A stretch of DNA of 64,000 bases from a gamma proteobacterium symbiont of Ctena orbiculata (GCA_003058495.1 QBVC01000014.1:1-64000); one strand, 5' to 3'; shown: positions 26,582-36,732, counted from the first letter of the stretch. The notes: generated by a model not told the origin, from the sequence alone. Program-made: numbers and translations.

Positions 26582-27793
26582 CTAAAGATCTGCTGCGCCG
26601 GCAAGATTCCTCCAGACCTCCATGCGTTCGGCCAGCTTCAGCTGATCGATGTATTCATGATCGATCAGCTTCTCCAGAGACGCATCATCATCCATGGCAT
26701 GCACCAGGGCATTGGCGGCGTGAACCACCGTGAGAACACTGAGCGCTCTCTCTCCCTGCAGTCCTGGCTGAGCGTGCAGGGCCACCGCCTCCACGATCGA
26801 CTGGGGTATTCCCCACAAACCCAGAAGATAGGCGCCCACCGCGCCATGGGTGGTGCCGAATACCTCTTTCTCGGCCTGCATCTGCTCCGCTGTGTCCGCT
26901 GTCGCTTGCTTCAGCTGCGCATACTCGGCGGGTTGGTTGACCACCAGGATCAGCTTGCCGATGTCATGCAGCATGCCGGCAAGCAGACTGTCCTCGACGG
27001 CGGGAGATCCCATCTCTTCTGCTTTTGCGATCAGCTTGGCAAGGGCGCCAACCCGCGAACTATGGCTCCATAACGCATCCATGGAGAATACCCTGTCATC
27101 GATCTCGCTCGCCTCGAACTGCCTGAATACACCGATCGACAACACCAGCGGTTTGAGTATTTCAAGTCCCAGCAATGATGCCGCTTCCACGGGATTTGAG
27201 ACCCTGCGACCGAGGCCGAAAAAGGCCGAGTTGACAAGCTGCAGAATCTTCACCGTCATCGCCGGATCCTTGGCGATCAATCTTCCCACGTCGGCGACGG
27301 AGACATTCGGATCCTGCACGAGGTTCAACAGTTCGCTGTAGAGCACAGGCAGGCTTGGCAGCGCACGCATACCCGAGACCAACGTTTTTAGACAGCCCTC
27401 GCCGAGCAGCTCGCGTAATGAAAACGCGCGCGCCAGGGTTGCCTTCAGGATTTCGATATCACAGGGTTTGCTCAAGTACTGATGGGCCGGACCCACAGTC
27501 TTCATAACCGACGCCTGGTCCGATTGACCGGAGAGGACAACGCGGATCACATGCGGATGCTTCTCCGCGATACGGTCGAGCAGTTCGGCGCCATCCATGC
27601 CGGGCATGCGCATGTCGGTGATCACCGCATCGTAGTCAGCTTCATCGACCTTTGCCAATGCCTCTTGTCCTGAGTTGACAAAATCCATCTCCCACTGTTT
27701 CCGCTGATCACGCAATGTACGCCTGAGGCCTGACAGCACGTTGGGTTCGTCATCGACGAAAAGGATCTTTTTTTTCCCCGTGGAGGCGCTCAA
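26582..27793 (-). CDS. Response regulator with HDOD output domain
   Basis: 403 residues. Receiver domain 1-125 with VDDEP, phosphoacceptor Asp in AVITDMRMPGMDG and Lys in YLSKPCD. An HDOD domain follows (about 145-350; KILQLVNSAFFGLGR, MLHDIGKLILVV). HDOD proteins lack the full metal phosphodiesterase site and usually act in signalling, often with c-di-GMP. Its start codon overlaps the stop of the upstream sensor kinase by 4 bases (ATGA), so the pair is translationally coupled and almost surely a phosphorelay. Confidence 0.92.
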   Translation of the reverse strand: MSASTGKKKILFVDDEPNVLSGLRRTLRDQRKQWEMDFVNSGQEALAKVDEADYDAVITDMRMPGMDGAELLDRIAEKHPHVIRVVLSGQSDQASVMKTVGPAHQYLSKPCDIEILKATLARAFSLRELLGEGCLKTLVSGMRALPSLPVLYSELLNLVQDPNVSVADVGRLIAKDPAMTVKILQLVNSAFFGLGRRVSNPVEAASLLGLEILKPLVLSIGVFRQFEASEIDDRVFSMDALWSHSSRVGALAKLIAKAEEMGSPAVEDSLLAGMLHDIGKLILVVNQPAEYAQLKQATADTAEQMQAEKEVFGTTHGAVGAYLLGLWGIPQSIVEAVALHAQPGLQGERALSVLTVVHAANALVHAMDDDASLEKLIDHEYIDQLKLAERMEVWRNLAGAADL

Positions 27794-29928
27794 ACCATCT
27801 CCTCCTGCAGGGGCAGCTTGATGATGAAGGTTGTGCCCGCACCCAACTCCGTCTCAAAGCTCAACTCTCCATCGTGCTGATCGACGATGATCCTATGACT
27901 CAGCGAGAGTCCCTGCCCGGTACCCTGACCCACATCCTTGGTGGTAAAGAAGGGATCGAATACATGCTCCCGCACACCTTCGGGGATGCCGGTGCCGTTA
28001 TCGGTAATCCGGACAACCCCCCAGCCGCCCTCACAGCCTGTGCTGATGCGAATCAGCCCCTTATCACCGCTGTCGCCCACTCTCTCCGCGATCGCGTGTG
28101 CGGCATTGACGATAATATTCAATATAACCTCATTGATCGGGCCCGGCAGGCAGTGAATCTGAGGCATGGCCTCATCCAGATCCAGCTCCAGTTCGGCATG
28201 ATATTTCCAGACATTTCTGGCCACGGTTGTGGTGCTGTTGACCGCCTTGTTGAGATCGATCAAGGTCTTTTCATCGGAACCCGGATGAGAAAACTCCTTC
28301 ATCGCCCGCACGATGGTGGCGACACGATCCACGCCATCCAGGGTCTGGTTGATCGCAGATGGAACCTCCTCTTGCAGATACTCCAGATCGAGCTCCTCGA
28401 GCTTATCATCCAGCTGCGCATAACTTTGCTCCGATACGGTGCCGCCGCGTGCAGCTTCAACCACTTCGTGCTGGTTGCTGATAATGTCGTTGAAATCCTC
28501 GTATGCATCCCTGAGAAAACGCACATTGTCGCTGACATACTGGATAGGCGTATTGATCTCGTGAGCTATACCTGCCGCAAGCTGACCGATCGACTGCAGC
28601 TTTTGCAGTTGCTGCATCTCGGAGTCCTGCTGCTTCTGCTCGGTGACATCATCGATGATCAAAAGATAGCCATCGTTGTCGGCACTGTCGCCAATAAAAG
28701 GTGTTGCGCAGATTGAGAGCAGTCGATTCACGCCACTCTTCGGCTTGAAACGCACTTCGAAGCGGCTGTTTTGGTTAGCTTCATTCTGCAGCTCGTGTAT
28801 GCGTTGGGAAACCGTATCCCAATCCCAGCAGAGCTGACTTGATGTTATCGGCTTGCCGAGCACCTCTTCCGCTGTCATGTCAAATATCTTTGCCGCCTCC
28901 TCATTCCAGTGGCTGACGCGTTCCTGGTCATCGACGCCGATGATGCTGGAGGTTATCGAAGAGAGAAGACGACTGTTCTGTTCATGGGCCAATGCCAACT
29001 GGTCACTGGTTCGCGCTCGCTCGATGATGCCGGCGAGGGTGTCCGCCACACCTTGAAGAAAAAGCGCTTCATCTTCCCGGCGCTGATGACCCTCCTTGAG
29101 ATAGAGCACGAGCACCCCCAGCGTTTCATCCTGAGAGATAATGGGCACACAGTAGTGCCCGTGGGGCTCCATCCCCGGCACCCGGTTCTCGTGCCGCTGG
29201 TCTATGCAGTCAGCATATTGCAGCTCGCCACTCAACGCGGCCTGACCGCAGAGGCAGCGACCGAAGGGAACCCTGTCGCAAAGCTCGACTATCCGGTGAT
29301 CGAGATTCGAATGAGCCCTCAGCACCAGCTGTTTGCTGTTGTTTTCCACGACAAAGATACCGCCCTTGTGCAGCATCTCGGTGAACGGCGCGGAGAGCAC
29401 CACCTCCAGGCATTCATGGAGCAACTGATCGAAAGGCTTTTCCTTCAATGAGAGGCTCAGCAGGGTGTTGAGGATATGGTGGGTTCGACTGCGCTGATGC
29501 AGTTTGGCATAGGTGAGGGAGCGCTTGATCGCATAATTGACAACCCGACTCAGCACACCTTCGGTCACCACGCCCATAAACAGACAATCGTCGGCGCCCT
29601 CCCCCACCCACATCGCGGCCAATTCCGGGTCTTCGTATTTCGAGGTGGCGATGATCGGCGCATAGGCGAAGGCGTCGCGCAGGGAGCGGATGGCTGACGG
29701 CGTCGGCATATCCGCCAGTCCTGTATCCAGCAGGATGATGTCGTAGTGGTTTTGGCTGATCTCAGCCAGGGCCTCCGCCAGCAGCTCCACGATCTTGTAT
29801 TCAATCTGGTGTGGAATATCCATATGACACAGCAACTTAGCAGTTTCTTCCGCCGCGTCTGGATCATCGTCAACCAACAATACTCGAATGCAGTTCTGGG
29901 GTTGGTGATGCGACTCGTTAGTGGGCAT
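27790..29928 (-). CDS. Hybrid sensor kinase: REC-GAF-PAS-HisKA-HATPase
   Basis: 712 residues from the ATG at 29928, which follows GAGGAG by 10 bases; an in-frame start at 29976 is poorer. Order: receiver (about 12-135, LLVDDDPDAAEE, Asp in IILLDTGL), GAF domain (about 165-320), PAS domain (about 335-455), then a histidine kinase core (H-box AAGIAHEINTPIQYV near 480) with N-box NIIVNAAHAIAE, G1 box DNGTGIPEG and TGQGLSLSH. It is cytoplasmic, with no membrane segment. Receiver at the N-terminus plus the coupled HDOD regulator suggests a multistep relay. The signal is unknown. Confidence 0.92.
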   Translation of the reverse strand: MPTNESHHQPQNCIRVLLVDDDPDAAEETAKLLCHMDIPHQIEYKIVELLAEALAEISQNHYDIILLDTGLADMPTPSAIRSLRDAFAYAPIIATSKYEDPELAAMWVGEGADDCLFMGVVTEGVLSRVVNYAIKRSLTYAKLHQRSRTHHILNTLLSLSLKEKPFDQLLHECLEVVLSAPFTEMLHKGGIFVVENNSKQLVLRAHSNLDHRIVELCDRVPFGRCLCGQAALSGELQYADCIDQRHENRVPGMEPHGHYCVPIISQDETLGVLVLYLKEGHQRREDEALFLQGVADTLAGIIERARTSDQLALAHEQNSRLLSSITSSIIGVDDQERVSHWNEEAAKIFDMTAEEVLGKPITSSQLCWDWDTVSQRIHELQNEANQNSRFEVRFKPKSGVNRLLSICATPFIGDSADNDGYLLIIDDVTEQKQQDSEMQQLQKLQSIGQLAAGIAHEINTPIQYVSDNVRFLRDAYEDFNDIISNQHEVVEAARGGTVSEQSYAQLDDKLEELDLEYLQEEVPSAINQTLDGVDRVATIVRAMKEFSHPGSDEKTLIDLNKAVNSTTTVARNVWKYHAELELDLDEAMPQIHCLPGPINEVILNIIVNAAHAIAERVGDSGDKGLIRISTGCEGGWGVVRITDNGTGIPEGVREHVFDPFFTTKDVGQGTGQGLSLSHRIIVDQHDGELSFETELGAGTTFIIKLPLQEEMV

Positions 29929-30331
29929 GGAGATTGAACTCCTCAACACCGTCAGGATTTCCCAAGCGGTAGACATCCCTATTCCGCATTCACATCTTAA
30001 TAAACCGACTTACCTCCGGTAGACAAGGCATAAAGAAGGTTTGCAGTTACTACTCTATCGGCACTTGGCAGCCACAACTTTAGAAAACCGGCAACCAATC
30101 CTGGGCGGAAACGCATCCCGCCGGACCGGGCAGATAAAGGCAGGTCAGCTCCACGACGCCTACAATCGTAACTGCCTTTTCCAGCTGGTTTCTTGCTGCC
30201 ATATTCAACCGGTTCCGCACCGAAATACACAGTATTGCCGTAGACTTTATACCGGCTTCGATTTCGAACAGGGGTTAATGAATCATAAATCACGTACAAT
30301 GCCGTGCTCTGAACCCATGTAAAGCCGACGG
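29929..30331. promoter_or_regulatory. Intergenic region between divergent kinase and transporter genes
   Basis: About 400 bases holding both promoters. I see no gene, RNA or clear operator in it. Confidence 0.4.
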
Positions 30332-31270
30332 ATGCTGCTCAATATCCTCAATATCGTCGCACCGGTCTTTCTGGTTATCGGTGCCGGTTATCTCTATCTG
30401 CGAAGCGGCTGGTTTGCAGACTCACTGGTCGACGGCCTGATGAAGTATGCGATACAGCTGGCGGTGCCCTGCCTGCTGTTCCGTGCCACCTCGACGCTTG
30501 ACCTGGCATCGGCCTTCAACTGGCAGATCATCTCCTCCTTCTACTTGGCGGCAAGCCTAAGTTTTTTCGCCGCTTGCCTGGTGGTCTGGAAGTGGTTCAG
30601 GCGTAATCCAGAGGAGTCGGTTGCGATCGGGTTTGCCGCGCTGTTCTCCAATTCGGTCCTATTGGGACTGCCGATCTCGGAACGCGCCTGGGGCGTCGAT
30701 AACCTGTCCGAGGTCTATGCGATCATCTCGCTACATGCGCCCTTCTGCTATCTGCTTGGCATCACCTTGATGGAGATTATCCGTTCCGATGGCCGGCGCT
30801 GGCCGGAGACCGCCAGGATCGTCGTCGCGGCGATGTTCAGTAACAGTTTGATGATTGGTATCGGCCTGGGTTTCGCGGTCAACCTGAGCGGTTTTGCAGT
30901 ACCGCAGATCGTCACATCGGCGGTCGATATCATCAGCGCTTCGGCGCTGCCCGTCGCGCTGTTTGGCTTGGGTGGCGTATTGGCAAGGTATCACTTCGCC
31001 TCCGAACTGAAACTGGTCGCCATGGTTTCGCTTTTCTCCCTTGTCGTCCATCCCGCACTTGCACTGCTGTTCTGTCATCTGCTACAGGCGGATCTGACAC
31101 ACGCGCGTACAGCGGTTTTGCTGGCCGCCATGGCCCCCGGCATCAACAGTTACCTGTTCGCCAGCATGTATCGGCAGGGCCAGGGCGTTGCCGCCAGTAC
31201 CGTGCTGCTGGGAACCGGGGTTTCGGTGTTGAGTGTTAGCGTCTGGTTGTGGCTATTGAGCGGAAGTTAG
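30332..31270 (+). CDS. AEC family (auxin efflux carrier-type) transporter
   Basis: 312 residues, about ten hydrophobic helices in two five-helix halves, which is the usual length for bacterial AEC permeases. Seen: an N-terminal NIVAPVFLVIGAGYLYLR helix, LMKYAIQLAVPCLLFRA (the crossover proline helix), FSNSVLLGLPI and the second-half SASALPVALFGLGGVLA, then AAMAPGINSYLFASMY. Bacterial members move small carboxylates such as malate or malonate, but the substrate cannot be read from sequence. It is a single gene that converges on the radical SAM gene. Confidence 0.9.
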   Translation: MLLNILNIVAPVFLVIGAGYLYLRSGWFADSLVDGLMKYAIQLAVPCLLFRATSTLDLASAFNWQIISSFYLAASLSFFAACLVVWKWFRRNPEESVAIGFAALFSNSVLLGLPISERAWGVDNLSEVYAIISLHAPFCYLLGITLMEIIRSDGRRWPETARIVVAAMFSNSLMIGIGLGFAVNLSGFAVPQIVTSAVDIISASALPVALFGLGGVLARYHFASELKLVAMVSLFSLVVHPALALLFCHLLQADLTHARTAVLLAAMAPGINSYLFASMYRQGQGVAASTVLLGTGVSVLSVSVWLWLLSGS

Positions 31271-31415
31271 GGGATCCCTTTGGGCCTGCAAGGTCGAGTC
31301 TGGTTTTCAATCTGTTAAACCTGAGTACCTAGCAGCCATCGCCCGAATCCCGTTAACGCTCTTTACAGCATGACACATAAATATGACAGGTCCGTTGGAG
31401 CGGTCTGGTTTAACT

Positions 31416-32831
31416 TCACCGTTTCACCGGCACGCAGTGACGTGATGTTGAGCTATGCGTGGCGACCTTCTGCCGCGTCATCAGCAGGGCTTCCAGCAGT
31501 GGCCTTGCGGCACCCAGTTGCTTCAACTTGATAACCGCATTCCAAAGCGGCTCGAACTTCTTCCACCCGGCTGTGTAACAAAACTGCCTGAGCGCATGGG
31601 TTGGACGATCCATATGTGCCATGCTGGAGCGCACGATGGAACCCCATCGGTAGAACGAGCGGTAGGCTTGGTCATAACCGGCCTTGAGCGCCGCGGCGGA
31701 CATATGCCTCGGCCGAAAGACAACCTCGCGGGTGTTATACATGTCCCAGTTGTCGGTCAAAAGGCGTCCCTCCGTTTTCAGCTGTCGGTAGAGGTGGGTA
31801 CCCGGATAGGGTGTGAGTATATGAAAGGTGGCGGTGGTCACTCCCGCCTCCAACGCCCAGTCAACGGTACGCTGAAAAACCTGCGGATCATCCCGGTCCA
31901 TGCCGAAGACGAAGCTCGCGTTGATCATCACCCCGAGAGCGGAGAGACGGCGGATCGCGTTCCGGTAGTCCCGTAGCGAATGCTGTCGCTTGTTCGCCTC
32001 CTTTAGATTCGCGCCGTTCAAGGTTTCAAAACCGACAAAGAGGCTGCGCAGACCCGCCTCTGCTGCTTTTTCTATCAGATCGCCACGCAGCACGGAATCG
32101 ACAGTGGCGGCAGCCTGAAACAAACGCCCCATGCCGCGCATGCCTTCGAACAGTTGGCTGGCGAAGTAGGGATGTCCCAACAGATGGTCGTCGAGAAAAT
32201 AGAGATGGCGGCCCGGTAGCGACTCGATCTCCGCCAGTGCCCGATCGACCCGCTGGGTATAGAAGGAGCGCCCGCCGAGATAGAAGGCCTCCTTGTAGCA
32301 GAAATCGCAATGGTGGGGACAACCCCGGCTGACCACCAGGGAATTCGGCACCAGGTAGAGTTCCCGTTTGATCAGATCACGTCGCACATCCGCTATATGT
32401 TCAAAGGAACGTCGAGGAGAGAAGTAGAGCCGGCGCGGCCTGCCGCGACGAAAATCCTCCAGGAACTGGGAAAAGGCAAGATCCCCCGGCCCGATGACGA
32501 TACTGTCGGCGTGCCTGCCGGCCTCTTGGGGCAAGGCGGTCACATGCAGACCGCCGAGTATCACATGGCTGCCCCTGGTCCGGTAGTGATCGGCCAGCGC
32601 ATAGGCGCGATAGGCATTGGTGATATAGACCTGTATAACCACCAGGTCAGGGATGTCATCGAGCCTGACCGCTTCAACATGTTCGTTAACCAGTTCAACC
32701 TCATCGTCGGGACGCATATGGCCGGCAAGGGTTGCCAGACCCAATGGCGGAAACAGTGAATATTTGATCGGCCGCCAGGATGGGCTTTTCGCCTCGACCA
32801 AGGCGGGTAGAATGAATTTCGCTCGCATCAT
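31416..32831 (-). CDS. B12-binding domain radical SAM protein
   Basis: 471 residues. The N-terminal 140 residues form a cobalamin-binding-like Rossmann domain (FPPLGLATLAGHM, VIQVYITNAYRAY, HVILGGLHVTALP). The radical SAM core follows with CPHHCDFC at about 169-176 holding the 4Fe-4S cluster, then the FLDDHLLGHP, VGFETL and TPYPGTHLY segments typical of class B methylases and related enzymes. The C-terminal 100 residues are helical. Possible roles include lipid, hopanoid or secondary-metabolite methylation, but the substrate is unknown. It was probably next to the initiator tRNA gene before the island inserted. Confidence 0.88.
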   Translation of the reverse strand: MMRAKFILPALVEAKSPSWRPIKYSLFPPLGLATLAGHMRPDDEVELVNEHVEAVRLDDIPDLVVIQVYITNAYRAYALADHYRTRGSHVILGGLHVTALPQEAGRHADSIVIGPGDLAFSQFLEDFRRGRPRRLYFSPRRSFEHIADVRRDLIKRELYLVPNSLVVSRGCPHHCDFCYKEAFYLGGRSFYTQRVDRALAEIESLPGRHLYFLDDHLLGHPYFASQLFEGMRGMGRLFQAAATVDSVLRGDLIEKAAEAGLRSLFVGFETLNGANLKEANKRQHSLRDYRNAIRRLSALGVMINASFVFGMDRDDPQVFQRTVDWALEAGVTTATFHILTPYPGTHLYRQLKTEGRLLTDNWDMYNTREVVFRPRHMSAAALKAGYDQAYRSFYRWGSIVRSSMAHMDRPTHALRQFCYTAGWKKFEPLWNAVIKLKQLGAARPLLEALLMTRQKVATHSSTSRHCVPVKR

Positions 32832-32952
32832 CGACTCCTCTGCTGTGAGAAGTCAGCTTACAAACACAGATTGGCATGAAGCGGGCGAAATAGTGGCAAA
32901 AAGTGGCAGTCTCAACAATGGTGGGAGAGCAAATGTATTGACCGCTGAGAAT

Positions 32953-32984
32953 AAAAAAAGCCAGGGACTCGAAGCACCTGGCTT
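32953..32984 (-). terminator. Terminator, probably the original one of the tRNA-fMet gene
   Basis: On the minus strand AGCCAGG pairs with CCTGGCT and runs into a run of seven U. It sits just past the tRNA 3' fragment at 32996-33029, in the position where the tRNA terminator would have been before the island inserted. Confidence 0.75.
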
Positions 32985-32995
32985 TCCTATTTTGC

Positions 32996-33029
32996 ATTTG
33001 GTAGCGGGGGCTGGATTTGAACCAACGAC
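32996..33029 (-). repeat. Left attachment site: 34-bp copy of tRNA-fMet 3' end
   Basis: 34 bases identical to 62785-62818, covering the 3' end of the initiator tRNA including the CCA and most of the T-arm. After 33029 the match resumes for 9 bases (GGTTATGAG) with 5 bases missing. It is a fragment with no acceptor 5' half or D-arm, so it is not a working tRNA. Confidence 0.92.
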
Positions 33030-33479
33030 GGTTATGAGAGCGATCAATTAGACAGGTATTATACGTTTTTATCTATTGGTTTTTGTCTTTATTTGTTTAT
33101 ATACAGAAGATTATGAGCTATCATAGATTCGAAGGAATCGCCTTACCACTACACTTTATACCGAATATCAGATCATATAGCCCATAATCTGTGGTATGCA
33201 GACATTACCTTCGGGCTACTGGATATCCGGGATGATGTCCTCACCTGTCTCAGGAGAGAGATCTTATCTAGGATCCAAACCTGATTATAGATACCTTCTC
33301 CTCCGCCTCAACGCTGGCTATTGACCGGTCCAACTTCCAAAGGTTGTGCTTTATTTCAGTCTGTTGCCCACTCATCATCCTGGCGTCAATTCAGTATGGT
33401 GAGATGGATATAGTTAACACAGAGCGATAGAGTAATAGAGGTGTGTCCATCCTTAAATCGATATGGCAGACTTAGCCCT
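33030..33479. other. Island left end, no gene seen
   Basis: 450 bases between the attachment site and the first cargo gene. I find no coding frame with support and no repeat. The promoter of the gene at 33480 should lie in the final 100 bases. Confidence 0.4.
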
Positions 33480-33968
33480 ATGAAAAGGCGAGACTTTTTA
33501 GAGAAGTGGGGGCTCTCCGGCCTCAAGATCAACCTGGGCTTTCTTGAAACCGAGTTTGCGCCCAAGGATCCTGACCGCGCTGCGGCATGGGAACTTTACG
33601 TAGAGCTGCTGACGCGTATTACCACCCAATCCCTGGCGCCGGAGGATGGCGATGAGAAAACGGCGCTGGACAGTATCCATGCGATCTTCCCTCTCACCAG
33701 AGAAATCCTGCGAAGCCACGGCTCGGGCTGTGGGGAGTTTGCCAAACTGGCTATCCCCGTACTCAACCAGATCATCCGTCCGTTCACGGCCAAATGGCAC
33801 CGGTCTGCCCTTGCCGGGGCGTTCGACGATCCCAATCAGTGCAAGCTGTTTCGCAAGGAGCTATCGCGACTCCAACCACAGCTACGTGACTATACTCGCG
33901 CCTTGGCCGACATGGCCAATGTGGAAGACCTGACATCGTTAGAAGAAGAGGACCAGCGAGGGGAGTAG
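33480..33968 (+). CDS. Small protein equal to the C-terminal domain of a DUF2235 protein
   Basis: 162 residues from the ATG at 33480; a GTG at 33441 is in frame but adds no homologous sequence. The whole length aligns by eye with the last 150 residues of the hydrolase at 48279-49799: the DRAAAWELYVELLTRI helix against DRALAWDIYVELQTRI, the FTAKWH block, and a C-terminal LQPQLRDYTRALADMA against LQPVLGTLAGALSDLA. It is all helical and cytoplasmic. Its stop is 8 bases before the TIR-STAND-FGE gene, so the two are almost surely co-expressed. A shared adaptor or effector-associated domain is the best inference; I do not know a family name. Confidence 0.7.
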   Translation: MKRRDFLEKWGLSGLKINLGFLETEFAPKDPDRAAAWELYVELLTRITTQSLAPEDGDEKTALDSIHAIFPLTREILRSHGSGCGEFAKLAIPVLNQIIRPFTAKWHRSALAGAFDDPNQCKLFRKELSRLQPQLRDYTRALADMANVEDLTSLEEEDQRGE

Positions 33969-33975
33969 CTAAGGC

Positions 33976-36717
33976 GTGGAAGCATTGCAGCATCAGGTTT
34001 TTATCAGCTATCGTCATGAGAGCGATGAGCACGCAGCAGCGGCACGCCGCCTGGGTGAGCAACTCCAAGCTGCCAACATCAGGGTGGCTTTAGATCAGTT
34101 CTTTCTCGAAGCCCATCCCGGCGGCCCTAATAATGGCTGGCCCAGATGGTGCGAAGAGTGTGCGAACAAATCCTCCCACATACTCATCATTGCGTCGTCA
34201 GCCTGGTTTTCAGTTTATGAAGGCTCAGAGTCACCAGGTGACAGCTTGGGTGCTGCAGCAGAAGCTGATCTCTTCCGCCAGGCACTATGGGATCAAAAGG
34301 GACAGAACGAGCGCATCCGCCTTGTCTATCTGGATAACATCGAATCAAACAAGGTACCGATCCGACTTCGCGCGTGGGAGCCATTTCGCCTATTCCATGA
34401 TTTCGAAACAGAGTCTGAGCGCCTGATCAAATGGATTCAGAGCCGCCCAGTCGACTCGATTGAAAAAGAAACCATTCAACCCGAAACACCACCTCCCCTG
34501 ACGGCTGAAGAAGCGACACGAAACATCCCCAACCCCTACCCTGGGCTTGTCACTTTCAACCCCGAACAGCACCGTTATTTCTTCGGGCGCGATGAAGACA
34601 CGGCCCGGGTGATCGAGAAACTGAACGAGACCCACTTCGTCAGCCTGATCGGCCCTTCGGGCACCGGTAAGTCCTCGCTGGTGGCCGCCGGCCTGGTCCC
34701 GGCCTTGCGCGATCAGCATCCGACTCTCACCTATCTGAGTTTCAAACCCCGGACCAATCCCTTCCAACAGCTCGCCAAGGCCCTGGACGGCGCGTTGCCC
34801 GAAAATCGCTTATCGTTCGGAACTCCACGTGACGAACGCATAACGCAGGAGCTGGAAAAAGGCCCGGGCCAGGCCATAGAGGACTACTTAGGGCAATTCC
34901 AATCCCCTGTTTTACTGCTGGCAGATCAGTTCGAAGAGCTCTACACCCAAACTCCACCTGAAACCGCTTCCCGATTCCGCGAACTCCTCGAACCGCTGCG
35001 TCAGCAACAAGATCTCTATCTGGTGTTGACCCTGCGTGACGAGTTCATGCACAGACTCAAGAACTGGATGGGGGGCAAGCTATTTGACACCTCATTGGTT
35101 TCTCTAGATCCAATTGAAGGCAAGGAACAACTGTGTGCCATTATCGCCCGTCCCGCCGAAGACAATGGCGTGCCGGTAGAACCCCAGCTCATGTCAGCAC
35201 TACTCAAGGCGACTCAAGCCACCAAAGGCGCCCTGCCCCTGATAGCCCTGGCGTTGCATCAGTTGTTTGAACAACGCGATCCTCAAAAAGGTCTGACACT
35301 CGATGCCTATCAACGCATGGGCGAGTTGGAAACCGTGGTAGAGAACATCGCCGCCGACATCGACCAGGCCATCAACAGCGAACCGGGTCTGGAGCAGGCC
35401 TGCACACGGCTCTTCTCGGAACTGGCGACAGTCATCGATGACATGCCCACCCGTCGTACCACCGAGGTGAAACCACTGCGAGCCTATCCGGATATAGGTA
35501 GACTGATCGAGGCACTGCGCGCCCAGGGCTTTCTTAATGACCCGGACCCAAAGCAGATAGAACTCGCCCATGAGACCCTCCTCAGCAACTGGCCGCGTCT
35601 ACGTGAGTGGTGTAATCAGTATGCCGATAAGCTCTCCCTGCGCCGTCAGGCTGAACATGCATCCAAGGAGTGGCTGCGGGCCGTTGAAAGGGAGTCGGCT
35701 GAACCGGACGGCAAAGTTCGCGGCAGTGATACATTTCGTTGGACCTGGGAACGGCAAAGACCAACACTTAAAGGGTTGCTCGCATTAAATCATCTACTCC
35801 CGCGTGATGTACCTGGTTATTCAGACCCGGGCATCCTCGCCTGGCATGCCCTTGAACATAATATGGATGAACCCCTGCGAAGCTTTCTACACCCCGAACC
35901 CTTACGTCTGCTTGACGAACTCCAGTCCGACGAAACATCTCACCAGCGCCGCGAGGAGATCGGCCTACGTCTCAACCAGATGGGTGACCCACGCCGGGGC
36001 ATTGGCCTGGATGAGAACGGCCTACCGGACATTGAGTGGGTGGAAGTAAACGAAAAAGGTGAAGCAATTCTCGAAGCTGATCCACCTCGAACCTTCCCGG
36101 TCAAAGCTATGCGGATTGCCAAATACCCCATCACCTGGCAGCAGTACCATGCCTTTCTTAAAGCGGAAGACGGCTACCACAACCCACGCTGGTGGAATAG
36201 GTTAAAACAAAAAAAGGAACCCGGTAAAGTGCTTTGGGGTTTTGCAAACTATCCAGCCATCAATGTCTCCTGGTACGATGCCATGGCTTTTTGCCACTGG
36301 CTCAGCCACAAATTTTCGCTGATAGACAACACAACAGTCCGCCTACCCACAGAATGGGAATGGCAGTGGGTGGCACAAGCTGGTACAGAGACGAGGGAAT
36401 ATCCCTGGCGTGGTAATTGGGATACACAGCGCGCCAATACTACCGAGAGTGGCATTGGCAGAACGGTGGCAGTGGGGCTCTATCTAAAGGGTGCTTCGCC
36501 TTGTGGGGTAATGGATATGGCTGGCAATGTCATGGAATGGTGTCTAAATAAATATGATGCCCCAGAAGATACTACCATCGATGAGAGTGGGTATGCTCGG
36601 GTGTTGCGCGGTGGCTCTTGGGTCCGTAGTCGAGAGAATGCACGCGCCGCAAACCGCTACAGGAACCATCCAGGGGACCGGGGCTACTATAGGGGATTTC
36701 GTGTTGTCTGTGTGTAA
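33976..36717 (+). CDS. TIR/SEFIR - STAND NTPase - FGE/C-type-lectin protein (DGR target)
   Basis: 913 residues from a GTG start 8 bases after the previous gene, with GAGGGGAG upstream. N-terminus (1-150): a TIR/SEFIR-like domain (QVFISYRHES, then ILIIASSAW). Residues about 188-560: a STAND-type AAA NTPase with Walker A GPSGTGKSS (about 225-233) and Walker B VLLLADQFEELY. The linker MGDPRRGIGLDENGLPDIEW (about 665-684) leads into a formylglycine-generating-enzyme-like C-type lectin domain, which ends in DGR variable repeat 1 (VLRGGSWV...GFRVVCV). By family knowledge such proteins sense a ligand with the lectin end and fire the TIR effector. The lectin lacks an obvious oxidase Cys pair, so it is a binding fold, not a sulfatase activator. 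Confidence 0.88.
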   Translation: MEALQHQVFISYRHESDEHAAAARRLGEQLQAANIRVALDQFFLEAHPGGPNNGWPRWCEECANKSSHILIIASSAWFSVYEGSESPGDSLGAAAEADLFRQALWDQKGQNERIRLVYLDNIESNKVPIRLRAWEPFRLFHDFETESERLIKWIQSRPVDSIEKETIQPETPPPLTAEEATRNIPNPYPGLVTFNPEQHRYFFGRDEDTARVIEKLNETHFVSLIGPSGTGKSSLVAAGLVPALRDQHPTLTYLSFKPRTNPFQQLAKALDGALPENRLSFGTPRDERITQELEKGPGQAIEDYLGQFQSPVLLLADQFEELYTQTPPETASRFRELLEPLRQQQDLYLVLTLRDEFMHRLKNWMGGKLFDTSLVSLDPIEGKEQLCAIIARPAEDNGVPVEPQLMSALLKATQATKGALPLIALALHQLFEQRDPQKGLTLDAYQRMGELETVVENIAADIDQAINSEPGLEQACTRLFSELATVIDDMPTRRTTEVKPLRAYPDIGRLIEALRAQGFLNDPDPKQIELAHETLLSNWPRLREWCNQYADKLSLRRQAEHASKEWLRAVERESAEPDGKVRGSDTFRWTWERQRPTLKGLLALNHLLPRDVPGYSDPGILAWHALEHNMDEPLRSFLHPEPLRLLDELQSDETSHQRREEIGLRLNQMGDPRRGIGLDENGLPDIEWVEVNEKGEAILEADPPRTFPVKAMRIAKYPITWQQYHAFLKAEDGYHNPRWWNRLKQKKEPGKVLWGFANYPAINVSWYDAMAFCHWLSHKFSLIDNTTVRLPTEWEWQWVAQAGTETREYPWRGNWDTQRANTTESGIGRTVAVGLYLKGASPCGVMDMAGNVMEWCLNKYDAPEDTTIDESGYARVLRGGSWVRSRENARAANRYRNHPGDRGYYRGFRVVCV

Positions 36718-36718
36718 C
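36598..36718 (+). repeat. DGR variable repeat VR1
   Basis: 121 bases, same length as the template at 39114-39234 and aligned without gaps, running to the stop codon of the TIR-STAND-lectin gene. Template AAC codons are replaced by CGT, TAC, GAC and GGC. Changes at template adenines and at other bases are about equally many, so the copy is older or came from another template. Confidence 0.85.
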
Positions 36719-36732
36719 CCATTGTCCACACA

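Noticed and set aside
32988-33038. A second tRNA-Met gene on the minus strand
   Set aside because: Only the 3' third of the tRNA is present; the anticodon stem is broken and there is no D-arm or acceptor 5' strand. It is an attachment-site remnant.
33480-33968. DGR accessory protein (Avd)
   Set aside because: The length and helical content would fit, but the sequence aligns with the C-terminal domain of the DUF2235 protein and lies far from the template and reverse transcriptase.
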